This document shows, piece by piece, positions 51,737 to 60,716 of a stretch of DNA of 64,000 nt. The notes under the pieces are model-generated. The model was not told where the DNA came from. It saw nothing but the letters and a program-made list of their open reading frames with translations, and ran no database searches. The first letter of the stretch is position 1; every line of letters starts with the position of its first letter. The stretch spans positions 124,001-188,000 of the forward strand of contig CAVQJP010000025.1 in the NCBI GenBank assembly GCA_963712825.1. The letters run 5' to 3'. The position numbers and the translations under genes are program-made. The DNA is from AP-15 sp963712825 (GTDB lineage: Bacteria; Pseudomonadota; Alphaproteobacteria; ATCC43930; CGMCC-115725).

Positions 51737-52888
51737 CTACTGGTGCAATTGGTAGAGGCGGGTCACGTTCTCGCTGGTGATCTTGCGGCGCACGGCGGGG
51801 GAGATGTTGGCCATGTTGCGGTCGAGCGTCGCGCGCGAGCCGGGCCAGATGCAATCCGGGTGCGGGTAGTCGGCGCCCCAGATGATGTTGTCCTCGCCGA
51901 TCAGCGGGATGATCGGCTCGAGGAACTGGTCCTGCTGATAGGTCACGTACCCTTGGCGGCGGAAATAGTCGCTGGGCTTCAGCTTGAAATTAAGGCTCTT
52001 GGCGCGGTCGGCATATTCGGTGTCGAGCCGGTCGAACACATAGGGCAGCCAAGTGACACCCAACTCGCCGAGCACAAAGTTGAAGTCGGGATACTTCTCG
52101 CAGGCGCCTGAAGCCAAAACCGAGACCAGCACTTCCATCGTGTCGAGCTGGAACAGGGCCGAGCGCACCAGCCGCCACTGCGCGAAATACTTCTGCTCCT
52201 GCTCGGGGCTGTCGGGGGCGCGCAACGCCTTGAACCCGGTCGAGTGGAACGAGATCGGGAACCGGCACTCGGCCGCGGCCTCCCACAGCGGGAACCACAG
52301 ATCGGTGTAGAGCGGCGGGGTCATCCGCTTGAAGGCGAGGTCGCCGCCGCGCAGCCCCATCTTGGCGCAGCGCCGCACCTCGGCCGCGGCTTCGGCGGGG
52401 TCGGTGTTCGGGATGATCGCCAACGGGTAGACCCGGTTCGGATCGGCGCGCTTGGCAAAATCGGCGACCCAGTCGTTATAGGTCTGGTCGGCCCAGGCGC
52501 GCAGCGGCGCATCGGCGATCAGATCGTTGATCATCAGGCAGCCATAGATGATCTCGGCGTCCTGGCCATCGCGGTCGAGATCGGCGAGCCGCAGCTCCGG
52601 CGTGGTCGGCCGCGGTTTGGCGCCGGGTCTGGAGCTCCACTCGAAGCCGACATCCTTCATCTCGTCGATATGGCCGAACATCCCTTTTTGGTAGGGCAGA
52701 AACCCGGGGCCGATGCCGTTCCACATCCCCTTGTCCTGCGCCTCGACAAACCAGTGCAGCCCGTCCTCCATTTCCTCGACGCGGGGCGCGGAGAGCTTCC
52801 ATTTGTTGGGGGCGGCCGACGACCACAGATCGGGCGGCAGATAGGTCAGGTCGATGTGGTTGTCGCCGGAGATCAGCTTTTCTGGCAT
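51737..52888 (-). CDS. Amidohydrolase family protein (amidohydrolase-2)
   Basis: 383 aa from ATG 52888 with a gaggag ribosome site; the longer frame to 52984 is not conserved. Motifs are 'ISGDNHIDLTYLPPDLW' (N-terminal metal-site variant, DNHID for DxHxH), 'RVYPLAIIPNTDP', 'FPISFHSTG' (metal His), 'NFVLGELGVTWLPYVFDRLD' and 'NIIWGADYPHPDCIWPGSR' (metal Asp near the C-terminus). The family includes decarboxylases and hydrolases of carboxylic acids. In this neighbourhood it may act on an aromatic or branched acid, but the substrate is unknown. Confidence 0.9.
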   Translation of the reverse strand: MPEKLISGDNHIDLTYLPPDLWSSAAPNKWKLSAPRVEEMEDGLHWFVEAQDKGMWNGIGPGFLPYQKGMFGHIDEMKDVGFEWSSRPGAKPRPTTPELRLADLDRDGQDAEIIYGCLMINDLIADAPLRAWADQTYNDWVADFAKRADPNRVYPLAIIPNTDPAEAAAEVRRCAKMGLRGGDLAFKRMTPPLYTDLWFPLWEAAAECRFPISFHSTGFKALRAPDSPEQEQKYFAQWRLVRSALFQLDTMEVLVSVLASGACEKYPDFNFVLGELGVTWLPYVFDRLDTEYADRAKSLNFKLKPSDYFRRQGYVTYQQDQFLEPIIPLIGEDNIIWGADYPHPDCIWPGSRATLDRNMANISPAVRRKITSENVTRLYQLHQ

Positions 52889-53115
52889 TAGCGGCTCCTC
52901 TCGCTCCTCCGCAGGCTTCGGACGAGTCTTCTGAGGTGCGCATCGTACGATCGCCGCACCGGCGGCGCCACCGAAATGCGGCAATTTTCTTACCGCCGGG
53001 TGCCGTCGGCATTGATCGCGGTATGTCGCGGTGTCGGCGGTGTGTTCCCCGCGTCGGCGACCTTATAATGTCGATTGATCGCACCAAGCCGGCGGCGATG
53101 GGAGGAGCAACAGCG

Positions 53116-53502
53116 ATGGCACAGCGTCACAGCGTCAATTTTCCGGGGTTCTCGCACCAGAACCCGATCCCGAATGCGAGCCGGATCGGCAACATCATGA
53201 TGACAAGCGTGATCAGCGGCGTCGATCCCGGCACCCGCACCCTGCCGCCCGATCTCGACGGCCAGGTCGCCAATCTGTTTCGCCACATCCGCAGCGCGAT
53301 CGAGGCCGCCGGCGGCAGCCCCGACAACATCATCAAGATCAATTTTTACATGAAGGACCCGGCGACCGGCCGCGCCGCGCTGAATGGCGAATGGGTCAGG
53401 ATGTTTCCCGACGCCGAGGCCCGCCCGGCCCGCCACACGACGGCGCTCGGCCCCGAAAGCAACGCGCTTGTCACCTGCGACTTCACCGCCGTCTTTAGCT
53501 GA
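53116..53502 (+). CDS. RidA/YjgF/UK114 family protein
   Basis: 128 aa from ATG 53116, fixed by GGAGGAG at 53101-53107. The family core is evident: 'SHQNPIPNASRIGNIMMTSV', 'GQVANLFRHIRSAIEAAGGS', 'DNIIKINFYMKDP', 'NGEWVRMFPDAEARPARHT' and 'LVTCDFTAVF'. Classical RidA hydrolyses enamine/imine intermediates, using an Arg near 'RPARHT'; here that region is present but the N-terminal part is longer than in RidA itself, so this belongs to a paralogous subgroup. It is divergent from the amidohydrolase gene and may act with the LLM oxidoreductase that converges on it. Confidence 0.92.
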   Translation: MAQRHSVNFPGFSHQNPIPNASRIGNIMMTSVISGVDPGTRTLPPDLDGQVANLFRHIRSAIEAAGGSPDNIIKINFYMKDPATGRAALNGEWVRMFPDAEARPARHTTALGPESNALVTCDFTAVFS

Positions 53503-53543
53503 GCCAGGTTCGCCGGCCGCCCGCCGGGGGGCGGTCCCGCCGG

Positions 53544-53602
53544 CCCTCCCCCGGGCGCCAGGGAGGGAGAACGGCCAGGGCGGATGCAATCCGCCTTCTT
53601 CT
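53544..53602. terminator. Candidate bidirectional terminator between convergent genes
   Basis: Two hairpins lie after the RidA-family stop: ccctccc (53544-53550) pairs with gggaggg (53561-53567), and ggcggat-gca-atccgcc (53579-53595) is a perfect 7-bp stem followed by ttcttct. The genes on both sides converge on this region. Confidence 0.5.
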
Positions 53603-53685
53603 CCTGTTTGCCGCGCGATTGCACTGGTGAAACGCGTCAAACGGGCCGAGGACCGATAATGCCGAAGCCGGCGGATTGCATCCGC
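53580..53685. repeat. Pair of mutually inverted 15-bp palindrome-like units
   Basis: gcggatgcaatccgc (53580-53594) and gcggattgcatccgc (53671-53685) are exact reverse complements of each other, and each alone folds into a hairpin. Confidence 0.8.
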
Positions 53686-53732
53686 TCTACATTTGCGACC
53701 GGTGGCGGCGGCCCTCACCCTGCCACCGCTTC

Positions 53733-54761
53733 CTAGCGGCAGTATGGCACCACTTCGCGGGCAAAGCGGGTCATCGACCGGCGGACCAGCGCATGGTCCA
53801 TGATCCCGCCCTGGTTGAAGTAGCAGATGAACTCGTCCATGCCGTATTCGCGCTTTAGGGTCCGCACCCGCTCGATGCAATAGCCGGGGTCGCCAAAGAC
53901 GCCCATCTCGCGGTCCATGTCGTCGTAGGTCACGCGCTCGATCCGGGCCAGCACCTGGCGAAACGCCTCAAAGCTCTTGATATCGGCTTCGCCCAGCGGC
54001 GCCAGCCGCTCCGCCGCCTCGCGCAGGAAGCGCATCAGCCCGGCCTCGGTGTCGCTGCGCGCCTCGGCCCGGCTCGCCGCCACATGCACCGGAAAGGCGA
54101 GCGCCGTGTCGCCGGCGGGCAGGGCGCCGCGATAGACCGCGAGGCCCTCCTTCAGCTTGTCGGGCGGGTTGATCAGCGGGGTCGCGAAGATCGGAAACCG
54201 CCGCCGCGCCGCAAACGGAAAGGTGTCGGGGCTGTTGGCGGCAATCCGCACCGGCGGGTGGGGTTGCTGCACCGGACGCGGGATGACGGTCAGCCCGTCC
54301 GCGCGGAAATACCTGCCGTGATACGAAAACCGCTCCTCGGTCCAGGCGCCGACGATAAAGTCGAGCGCCTCGTCGAACCGTTCGCGGCTTTCGTCCTGCG
54401 GGATGCCGTAGCCGGCGTAGTGGAGCGGGGCGGTGCCGCGTCCGACGCCAAGTTCGAGGCGACCGTTGCTGAGGATGTCGGCCGTCGCCGCGTCCTCGGC
54501 GATCTTGACCGGGTTGTGCATCGGCAGCAGGGTTACTGCGGTGCCGAGCCGGATGCGCCTCGTGCGCTGTGCTGCGGCGGCGAGCACCATCAGCGGGCTC
54601 GCCAGGATCGAAAAAGCGCGGCTGAAATGCAGCTCGCCGAGCCACACCGTGTCAAACCCGAGCTCGTCGCCAAGCTCGATCTGGGCCAGGATGTCGCGAT
54701 AGCGCTGCGCCTCGGTAAAGCCGGCGGCGCACGGCAGCTGGTCGAAAAATCCGAAGCGCAT
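53733..54761 (-). CDS. LLM class flavin-dependent oxidoreductase
   Basis: 342 aa. The ATG at 54761 has aggaaa about 7 bases upstream. Luciferase-family features are 'RFGFFDQLPCAAGFTEAQRY', 'DELGFDTVWLGELHFSRAFS', 'RTRRIRLGTAVTLLPMHNPV', 'DILSNGRLELGVGRGTAPLH' and 'YHGRYFRADGLTVIPRPVQQ', as in the alkanal-monooxygenase-like (bacterial luciferase alpha-type) branch using FMNH2. It is likely a flavin-dependent monooxygenase for a small substrate. It converges with the RidA-family gene, and a pair of hairpins lies between them. Confidence 0.9.
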   Translation of the reverse strand: MRFGFFDQLPCAAGFTEAQRYRDILAQIELGDELGFDTVWLGELHFSRAFSILASPLMVLAAAAQRTRRIRLGTAVTLLPMHNPVKIAEDAATADILSNGRLELGVGRGTAPLHYAGYGIPQDESRERFDEALDFIVGAWTEERFSYHGRYFRADGLTVIPRPVQQPHPPVRIAANSPDTFPFAARRRFPIFATPLINPPDKLKEGLAVYRGALPAGDTALAFPVHVAASRAEARSDTEAGLMRFLREAAERLAPLGEADIKSFEAFRQVLARIERVTYDDMDREMGVFGDPGYCIERVRTLKREYGMDEFICYFNQGGIMDHALVRRSMTRFAREVVPYCR

Positions 54762-54871
54762 CGCCCGTTTCCTCGCAACTGGTCATCGGCCGCCGGCCGG
54801 TTGGCCCGCATAGCACGCGCGCGACTTTGCCGGCAAGCGGGGCGGCCTTTGTCGTAAGGTCGGGGAGACGG

Positions 54872-56866
54872 TCAGGCGAGCGCTGCCGGCACCTGATCGC
54901 GGGCACGCGCGGCCGGGCTCGGCTCGCCGCCCGGCCTGCCGCGGGCGGCTTTCACGCAGCTCTCGACCGCCTCGCGCAATGTCGTCGTGTAATACTCGGC
55001 GCCGATCTGCGCGCGCAACGCGGGGTCCTTGAGGACAGGGTCTGCCGCCGGCCACAACCCGACCAGGATCGGAAGGCGCGGGAAGCGCCGCTTCAGCCGC
55101 TCCAAAAGGTAGCGCAGATAGGCCGGGTTGCCGCTGATCTCCAGATAGGAAATGCACAGCATGAGGACGCCCGCAGCATCGAGGGCGTCGAGCTTGGCGC
55201 GCGATACCGTGTCGTATGCCGCGAGGCGGGCGCCGACCCCGTGCTTTTGCAGGAGCTGAGCCAGCATCGCCGCGGCGGCTTCGTCGAGCGGTCCGCGCCC
55301 GGCAATGCACAGCACCGCCGCGGGCGCGCGCCACTCGGGAGCAATCGTTTCAGCTTCGGGGTCTATCTTGTCGGGGACCGGGTGCTTGGGCAGGGCTTTC
55401 TCGTCCTCCGGCGTACCGGCGGGATCCTTGTCCGCCGCGCCCGCCGGCGGCGGCTTGTCCTCGTGGCCGGAGAGGTCGGCGACGACCTCGATAATGGTGT
55501 CCTTGATGCGCTCGAGCTGGTCGGGATGGAGGACGCCGCGGCGGGCGTCGGCGGCTGCAAGCTGCAGGCCTTTGAGCGCGACCTCGTCGTAATAGCTCGA
55601 CAGCGACAGCTCCTTAAGCAAGGTCTCGGCGTGATAGCGCGCTTCATCGGCATCCCCGGCGAGCACCCGCTGGTAAAAGCTTTCGACCGGGGTCAATGCC
55701 GGCCGGTCGCCGAGCATAACGTCGAGAAATTCAAGCCGTTTGACGTGACGGCCAAGCACGACCAGGCACAAGGTCAGCGGGGTCGACAGCACAAGCCCGA
55801 TCGGCCCCCACATCCAGCTCCAAAAAATGGCGGCGATGACGACGGCGGCCGGGGAGAGCCCGGTGCTGTGGCCGTAGAGCAGCGGCTCGACCACCTGTCC
55901 CGCGAGCCCCTCGGCGACGACATAGAGCGCCAAGGTCCAGATCATCATCGACCAGCCGGGCTCGACCGCGGCGGCGAGCGCCACCGGGAACACAGCCGAC
56001 AACAGCGAGCCGATATACGGCACAAACCGCAGCAGCGCCGACAGGATGGCCCACAGCTCCGGGTGCGGCACGCCGATAAAGTAGAGGCCGACGCCGATGA
56101 TGCAGCCGAACCCGGTGTTGATCGCCAATTGCGTCAGAAAATATCGGCTGAGCCGCCGCCCGCCGTCGTCGAGCGCCAGGGTCGCGCTGTGCAGGTCGCC
56201 GGAGCCGACGAGCCGGATCAGCCGGTCGCGCAAATCCTCGCGTTGGAGCAGAACGAAAATCGAGACGATGATGATGATGCCGAGCGTCGCAAAGGGCGAC
56301 AGCGCCGGCGACAGATAGCGGGTCGCCAGATCGAGCGCGGTCGGGCTCGGCTGGCGGATTTCGACCGGCACCGGCTGCTGCTCGTTCCCGGCGGCGGCGC
56401 CTGCTGCCGGAGCCGTGGGGGCCGATGCGGCAGGAGGCTGGCCGCCAACGGTCGAAAGCTGATGCCCGAGCCGGTTGATCAACCCGTTGACGCGGCCGAG
56501 GGTCATTTGGCGGACCGTGTCGACCTTGTGCTCGATCGTCGTGGAATAGTACGGGATCTCGCTGACCAACCCGGCCACCTGTGCGCCGATCGCTCCGCCG
56601 AGCCCGAGGATCACCGCCAGCGCCAGGACGACGGCGAGCAATACCGCCGGGGTGCGGCCTATCCTCGCCCGCCGCAGCAGCCCGACGAGGGGGGCGAGAA
56701 GAAACGAAAGCAGCACCGCGATCGTGACCGGGATCAGCACTTCGCGCGCAAAGTAAAGCGCCGCCACGATGATGACGGCGATCATCAGCAGCGAGTCGCG
56801 GGGCGCCTCGGGAGTTGCGGCCGGTCTTACCTGGGCCGGCGGCGGTGCGGATGAAAGCTCGGACAT
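54872..56866 (-). CDS. AI-2E family transporter (PerM/TqsA-like) with long C-terminal cytosolic domain
   Basis: 664 aa, while ordinary AI-2E permeases are about 350. Residues about 20-390 carry the permease: 'REVLIPVTIAVLLSFLLAPL', 'IIIIVSIFVLLQREDLRDRL', 'YFIGVPHPELWAILSALLRF', 'VPYIGSLLSAVFPVALA' and 'FWSWMWGPIGLVLSTPLTLC', typical for the family. The large extra C-terminus (about 410-664) has an Asp/Pro-rich linker and then alternating beta-alpha sequence ('AVLCIAGRGPLDEAAAAMLA', 'GVLMLCISYLEISGNPAYLR', 'LPILVGLWP') resembling a B12-binding/Rossmann-like module, perhaps regulatory. It is divergent from the D-aminoacylase gene. The transported compound is unknown. Confidence 0.9.
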   Translation of the reverse strand: MSELSSAPPPAQVRPAATPEAPRDSLLMIAVIIVAALYFAREVLIPVTIAVLLSFLLAPLVGLLRRARIGRTPAVLLAVVLALAVILGLGGAIGAQVAGLVSEIPYYSTTIEHKVDTVRQMTLGRVNGLINRLGHQLSTVGGQPPAASAPTAPAAGAAAGNEQQPVPVEIRQPSPTALDLATRYLSPALSPFATLGIIIIVSIFVLLQREDLRDRLIRLVGSGDLHSATLALDDGGRRLSRYFLTQLAINTGFGCIIGVGLYFIGVPHPELWAILSALLRFVPYIGSLLSAVFPVALAAAVEPGWSMMIWTLALYVVAEGLAGQVVEPLLYGHSTGLSPAAVVIAAIFWSWMWGPIGLVLSTPLTLCLVVLGRHVKRLEFLDVMLGDRPALTPVESFYQRVLAGDADEARYHAETLLKELSLSSYYDEVALKGLQLAAADARRGVLHPDQLERIKDTIIEVVADLSGHEDKPPPAGAADKDPAGTPEDEKALPKHPVPDKIDPEAETIAPEWRAPAAVLCIAGRGPLDEAAAAMLAQLLQKHGVGARLAAYDTVSRAKLDALDAAGVLMLCISYLEISGNPAYLRYLLERLKRRFPRLPILVGLWPAADPVLKDPALRAQIGAEYYTTTLREAVESCVKAARGRPGGEPSPAARARDQVPAALA

Positions 56867-57035
56867 CGGGTCACGCTCATATCAAACGGCTGTGTCCACA
56901 AACGCTCCCAGCTCCACCCTGGGACAACCGGGAGAATTTAGCGCATCGCCGGCATGCCCGAACCATCGGATGGCCAAGGTTGACAAATTCGCCGCCGCCT
57001 CGCGAGAGTCGAATGGTCAATATCAAGGATGCGCC

Positions 57036-58754
57036 ATGAGTCTCGACCTGTTGATCAAGAACGGCACCGTGGTGGACGGATCGGGGCTGCCGCGCTACCG
57101 CGCCGATGTCGGCGTGAAGGACGGCCGCATCGTCGAGATCGGCCGCATCCGCGCCGTGGCCGAGCGGGTGATCGACGCCGACGGGCTGATTGTCGCCCCG
57201 GGCTTTATCGACGGCCACACCCATATGGATGCGCAGGTCGCGTGGGACCCGCTCGGCAGCTGCTCGTGCTGGCATGGGGTGACGAGCGTCGTGATGGGCA
57301 ATTGCGGCTTTGCGCTCGCACCCTGCAAGCCCGCGGACCGCGAGTGGTATGCGCGCTGCCTGACCGCGGTCGAGGACATCCCCACCGAGGCGATGCTGGC
57401 CGGCATCGAGTGGAATTGGGAGACCTTTCCCGAGTACCTGGCCAATGTCGAGCGCCTGCCGAAGGGGCTCAACTACGGCATGTATATCGGCCATTCGGCA
57501 TTGCGGATGTACGCGATGGGCCGGCGCGCCCTCGACGAGACCGCGAGCGAGGACGATTTGCGCCATATGGAGCACGCCGTCGCCGAGGCGATCCGCGCCG
57601 GAGCGCTCGGCTTTTCAACCTCGCGGGCGACGACGCACGTCACACCGGACGACACGCCGGTCGCGAGCCGCATCGGCGATTGGGGCGAGATCGAACGTCT
57701 GGTCGGCGCCATGGGCGCGCTCAATTCCGGCATCTTCCAGATCGGCCCCGACATCTCGGGCGGCGAGGCGCAGCGCGCCTGCCTCTCGCAGCTGCGCAAG
57801 ATCGCGCTCGACAGCGGCCGGCCGGTCATGTTCGGCATGCTGGCGACGAAGCAGGGTGTCGACCCGAACCCGTGGGACTACCAGACCCGGTTTATGGACG
57901 AGACCGTCGCCGCCGGCGGGCGCATGTACGGCCAGGCGACGACCCGCTCGATCAACGCCGTCTTCTCGCTGCGCTCCTATCTGCCGTTTGACGTGTTGCC
58001 TGCGTGGAAGGAAATCCGCGCCTTGCCGCTCGCCGAGCAGAAGCGGCGCCTCGCCGACCCGGAGGTTCGCGCCCGCCTGATCGCCGCCGAGGCGACGATG
58101 AAGCCCCGCGACCGTATGTTGCAGGGCGGCGGTGCGGCGACGACCGACCCGCGCAAGCCGGATTACGACAATCTCTATCCAATGCTCAGCGTCGACTGGG
58201 ACGACCCGAGCGTTGGGGAATTGTCGCGCCGGCACAACAAGCATCCGGTCGAGATCATCATCGAGCTCGCGTTGGAAAACGACAACCGCATGTTCGTCCA
58301 GCCGATCGTCAACGAGCGGCCGGCCGACGTGCTGAACCTGTTGAAGCATCCGCGCACCCTGGCGACGTTCTCGGATTCGGGCGCCCATGTGTGCCAGGAG
58401 ATGGGCTCGTCGCTGCAGACCCACCTGTTGAGCTACTGGGTGCGCAACAAGCAGCAATTCACCCTCGAGGAAGCGGTGCGGATGCTGACCTTCGACAATG
58501 CATCGGCCTGGGAGCTGCCGGATCGCGGCCTGGTGCGCACCGGCTACGCCGCCGACCTCGTCGTCTTTGACGCGGCTCGGGTCAAGCCGCGCCTGCCGAC
58601 CGTCGAAGAGGACCTTCCCGGCGGCGCGCGGCGGCTCATGCAAAAGGCCGACGGTATCGCCGCGACGATCGTCAACGGCGCCGTCGCGCTCGAAAACGGC
58701 GAAGCCACCGGCCGGTCCGCCGGCGTTGTTCTGAAGAGCCGGCTCGCCGCCTAG
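57036..58754 (+). CDS. N-acyl-D-amino-acid deacylase/D-aminoacylase-like amidohydrolase
   Basis: 572 aa from ATG 57036 with aagga just upstream; the frame back to 56769 is noise over the divergent promoter. It belongs to the amidohydrolase-3 family: 'LLIKNGTVVDGSGLPRYRAD', 'VIDADGLIVAPGFIDGHTHM' (metal-binding HTH), 'WHGVTSVVMGNCGFALAPCK' and 'GALGFSTSRATTHVTP' in the D-aminoacylase manner. The metal Asp is in 'TLATFSDSGAHVCQEMG' and the family ending is 'GYAADLVVFD'. It should hydrolyse N-acyl-D-amino acids or a related cyclic amide in the cytosol. Confidence 0.92.
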   Translation: MSLDLLIKNGTVVDGSGLPRYRADVGVKDGRIVEIGRIRAVAERVIDADGLIVAPGFIDGHTHMDAQVAWDPLGSCSCWHGVTSVVMGNCGFALAPCKPADREWYARCLTAVEDIPTEAMLAGIEWNWETFPEYLANVERLPKGLNYGMYIGHSALRMYAMGRRALDETASEDDLRHMEHAVAEAIRAGALGFSTSRATTHVTPDDTPVASRIGDWGEIERLVGAMGALNSGIFQIGPDISGGEAQRACLSQLRKIALDSGRPVMFGMLATKQGVDPNPWDYQTRFMDETVAAGGRMYGQATTRSINAVFSLRSYLPFDVLPAWKEIRALPLAEQKRRLADPEVRARLIAAEATMKPRDRMLQGGGAATTDPRKPDYDNLYPMLSVDWDDPSVGELSRRHNKHPVEIIIELALENDNRMFVQPIVNERPADVLNLLKHPRTLATFSDSGAHVCQEMGSSLQTHLLSYWVRNKQQFTLEEAVRMLTFDNASAWELPDRGLVRTGYAADLVVFDAARVKPRLPTVEEDLPGGARRLMQKADGIAATIVNGAVALENGEATGRSAGVVLKSRLAA

Positions 58755-58790
58755 CGCAGGCACGCTCCCTCACCCCCAACGCAGCGTCCG

Positions 58791-59873
58791 ATGCCGCGAG
58801 CCGGGGTGTTGAATGTCGCCGTCGTCGGGTGCGGCGTCGGGCGTTCCCACATCGCCCAGGGTTACGCGCGGCTCCCGGATAAATTCCGGGTCGTAGCGCT
58901 GTGCGACATCGACGCCGGGCGGCTCGCGGCGGTCGGCGACGAATTCGACATTGCGCGGCGCACCGCCGATTTCGCCGACATCCCGCGGATGGATGATGTC
59001 GATGTCGTCGACATCTGCACGCCGCCGGCGCTGCATGTCGACCAGGTGCTGACGGTGCTGGCGGCCGGCAAGGAGGTTATCTGCGAAAAGCCGTTTGCCG
59101 GTTCATTGGCCGAGATCGACCGGGTCATTGCCGCTCAGTCGGGTGCGCCCGGCCGCGTCATGCCGGTCTTTCAGTATCGGTATGGGGATGGCGTGCAGCA
59201 GGCCAAGCGGGTCATCGGCTCGGGCGCCCCCGGAAAGCCTTATCTCGCCACGGTCGAGACCGCCTGGAAACGCGGCGCCGAATATTATGCGACACCGTGG
59301 CGCGGGAGGTGGCGAACCGAGCTCGGCGGCGTGCTGCTGACCCATGCGGTTCACGCCCACGACCTGCTCACATGGCTGCTCGGTCCGCCGGCCCTGGTCC
59401 AAGCGCAGACCGCGACCAGGGTAAACCCGATCGAAACCGAGGATTGCGCCGTCGCCAGTCTCGTCATGCAAAACGGCGCGCTGGCGTCGCTCGCCGCGAC
59501 CCTGGGCGCGCAGCGCGAGATCACCCGGATGCGCCTGTGCTTTGAGCACGCAACTTTTGAAAGCGGCGAACGGCCTTACGCGCCGGGCGAGCGGCCGTGG
59601 GCGGTCATTCCGGCCTCGCCGGAAGCCGAACGCCGCATTGCCGAGAGCTTAGCCGGCTGGCGGCCGGCAGCGAGCCGGTTCGAGGGGCTGTTCGGCGCCT
59701 ACCGTGAGGCGTTGACGAGCGGCGGTCCGCTGCCGGTCACGCTTGAGGATGCCCGCCGGTCGGTCGAGCTCGCCACCGCCCTCTATCATTCGGCTGCGAC
59801 CGGCGCCGCGGTCAAATTGCCGGTCGGATCGGACCACCCCGCCTATTGCGGCTGGCGTTCGCCCGAAGGCTGA
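58791..59873 (+). CDS. Gfo/Idh/MocA family oxidoreductase
   Basis: 360 aa. The Rossmann start is 'LNVAVVGCGVGRSHIAQGYA', then 'VALCDIDAGRLAAVGDEF' and 'DVDVVDICTPPALHVDQVLT'. The catalytic EKP motif is in 'GKEVICEKPFAGSLAEIDRV', and the conserved His-containing helix reads 'LTHAVHAHDLLTWLLGPPAL'. Members are NAD(P)-dependent dehydrogenases of sugars, inositols or related polyols. It follows the D-aminoacylase-like gene by 36 bases on the same strand, suggesting a two-gene unit. The substrate is unknown. Confidence 0.92.
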   Translation: MPRAGVLNVAVVGCGVGRSHIAQGYARLPDKFRVVALCDIDAGRLAAVGDEFDIARRTADFADIPRMDDVDVVDICTPPALHVDQVLTVLAAGKEVICEKPFAGSLAEIDRVIAAQSGAPGRVMPVFQYRYGDGVQQAKRVIGSGAPGKPYLATVETAWKRGAEYYATPWRGRWRTELGGVLLTHAVHAHDLLTWLLGPPALVQAQTATRVNPIETEDCAVASLVMQNGALASLAATLGAQREITRMRLCFEHATFESGERPYAPGERPWAVIPASPEAERRIAESLAGWRPAASRFEGLFGAYREALTSGGPLPVTLEDARRSVELATALYHSAATGAAVKLPVGSDHPAYCGWRSPEG

Positions 59874-59892
59874 AAATCGGGTCGCGCCGAGC

Positions 59893-60684
59893 TCACCACT
59901 TGTTGCGCAATTCGCGCAATCTCAGAAACACCGTCTTCTGGTCGGGGCTGTCCGGCAGATCGGGAAAGGCTTCGCGCAGCCGCCGGATCACGGTCGGGCT
60001 GGTCAGCCGGAAAAAGGTGTTGATCTCGCGCTCGCTCGCCAAAGTCGTGACCAGCGGCCGGCTGGTGTCCTGCTTTTCGACCTCGGGCAGCAGCTTTTTG
60101 GCGTCGGCGTTGTCCGGCTCGCGGTCGAGGGTAAACGCAAGGTTGCGCGCGATGTAGTCGTGCCCGGGATAGATCAGCGTCGCTTCCGGCAATTGGGACA
60201 GTTGATTGACGAACGTGTTGTAAAGCTCGTTCGGATGACCGCCATTGTGGCAATTGCCGGCCCCGGCATTGAACAAGGTGTCGCCGCAAAACAACGCCGG
60301 CGTGTCGCCGCGCGCCATGACGCAGATATGCGACATCGTGTGGCCGGGGGTGTCGAGGCATTCGAGCGCCACGGTCTTGCCGACCTTGATCACGTCGCCG
60401 GCGCGCAGGCCCTGGTCCATCTCCGGGATCTTGTCCTTGGCGTTGACATGGGCCAGCACCTTGGCCCCGGTCGCGGCCACCATCTCGGCATTGCCGCCGG
60501 TGTGGTCGCGGTGCTCGTGGGTGTTGAGTATCTGGGTGATCGTCCACCCCTTTGCCTTCGCCGCGGCAAGGCACTTCTGGTAGTCGAGCGGGTCGACCGC
60601 CAACGCCTCGCCGGTGTCGCGGCAGGCGATCAAGTAATTGAAATTGCGGCCGGCGTTCCCGGTCCATATCTGTTCGACGATCAT
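59893..60684 (-). CDS. MBL-fold hydrolase, hydroxyacylglutathione hydrolase (glyoxalase II)-like
   Basis: 263 aa. The metallo-beta-lactamase motif THEHRDHTGG lies near residue 55 and the remaining ligands are in 'DTPGHTMSHICVMARGDTPA', 'FCGDTLFNAGAGNCHNGG' and 'IYPGHDYIARNLAFTLDRE'. The length and C-terminal extension ('ETFFRLTSP'-like, here INTFFRLTSP) match GloB, which hydrolyses S-lactoylglutathione to lactate and glutathione. Ribosome site GGAGG lies 6 bases before ATG 60684. It converges with the Gfo/Idh gene and is divergent from the KpsC gene. Confidence 0.92.
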   Translation of the reverse strand: MIVEQIWTGNAGRNFNYLIACRDTGEALAVDPLDYQKCLAAAKAKGWTITQILNTHEHRDHTGGNAEMVAATGAKVLAHVNAKDKIPEMDQGLRAGDVIKVGKTVALECLDTPGHTMSHICVMARGDTPALFCGDTLFNAGAGNCHNGGHPNELYNTFVNQLSQLPEATLIYPGHDYIARNLAFTLDREPDNADAKKLLPEVEKQDTSRPLVTTLASEREINTFFRLTSPTVIRRLREAFPDLPDSPDQKTVFLRLRELRNKW

Positions 60685-60716
60685 TGCTCGCCTCCGCGGT
60701 GGTTGAGCCGATCCGC

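Noticed and set aside
54827..56854. 675-codon open frame on the plus strand
   Set aside because: It is exactly antisense to the AI-2E permease and consists of Arg/Gly/Asp-rich low-complexity peptide; a GC-rich shadow frame.
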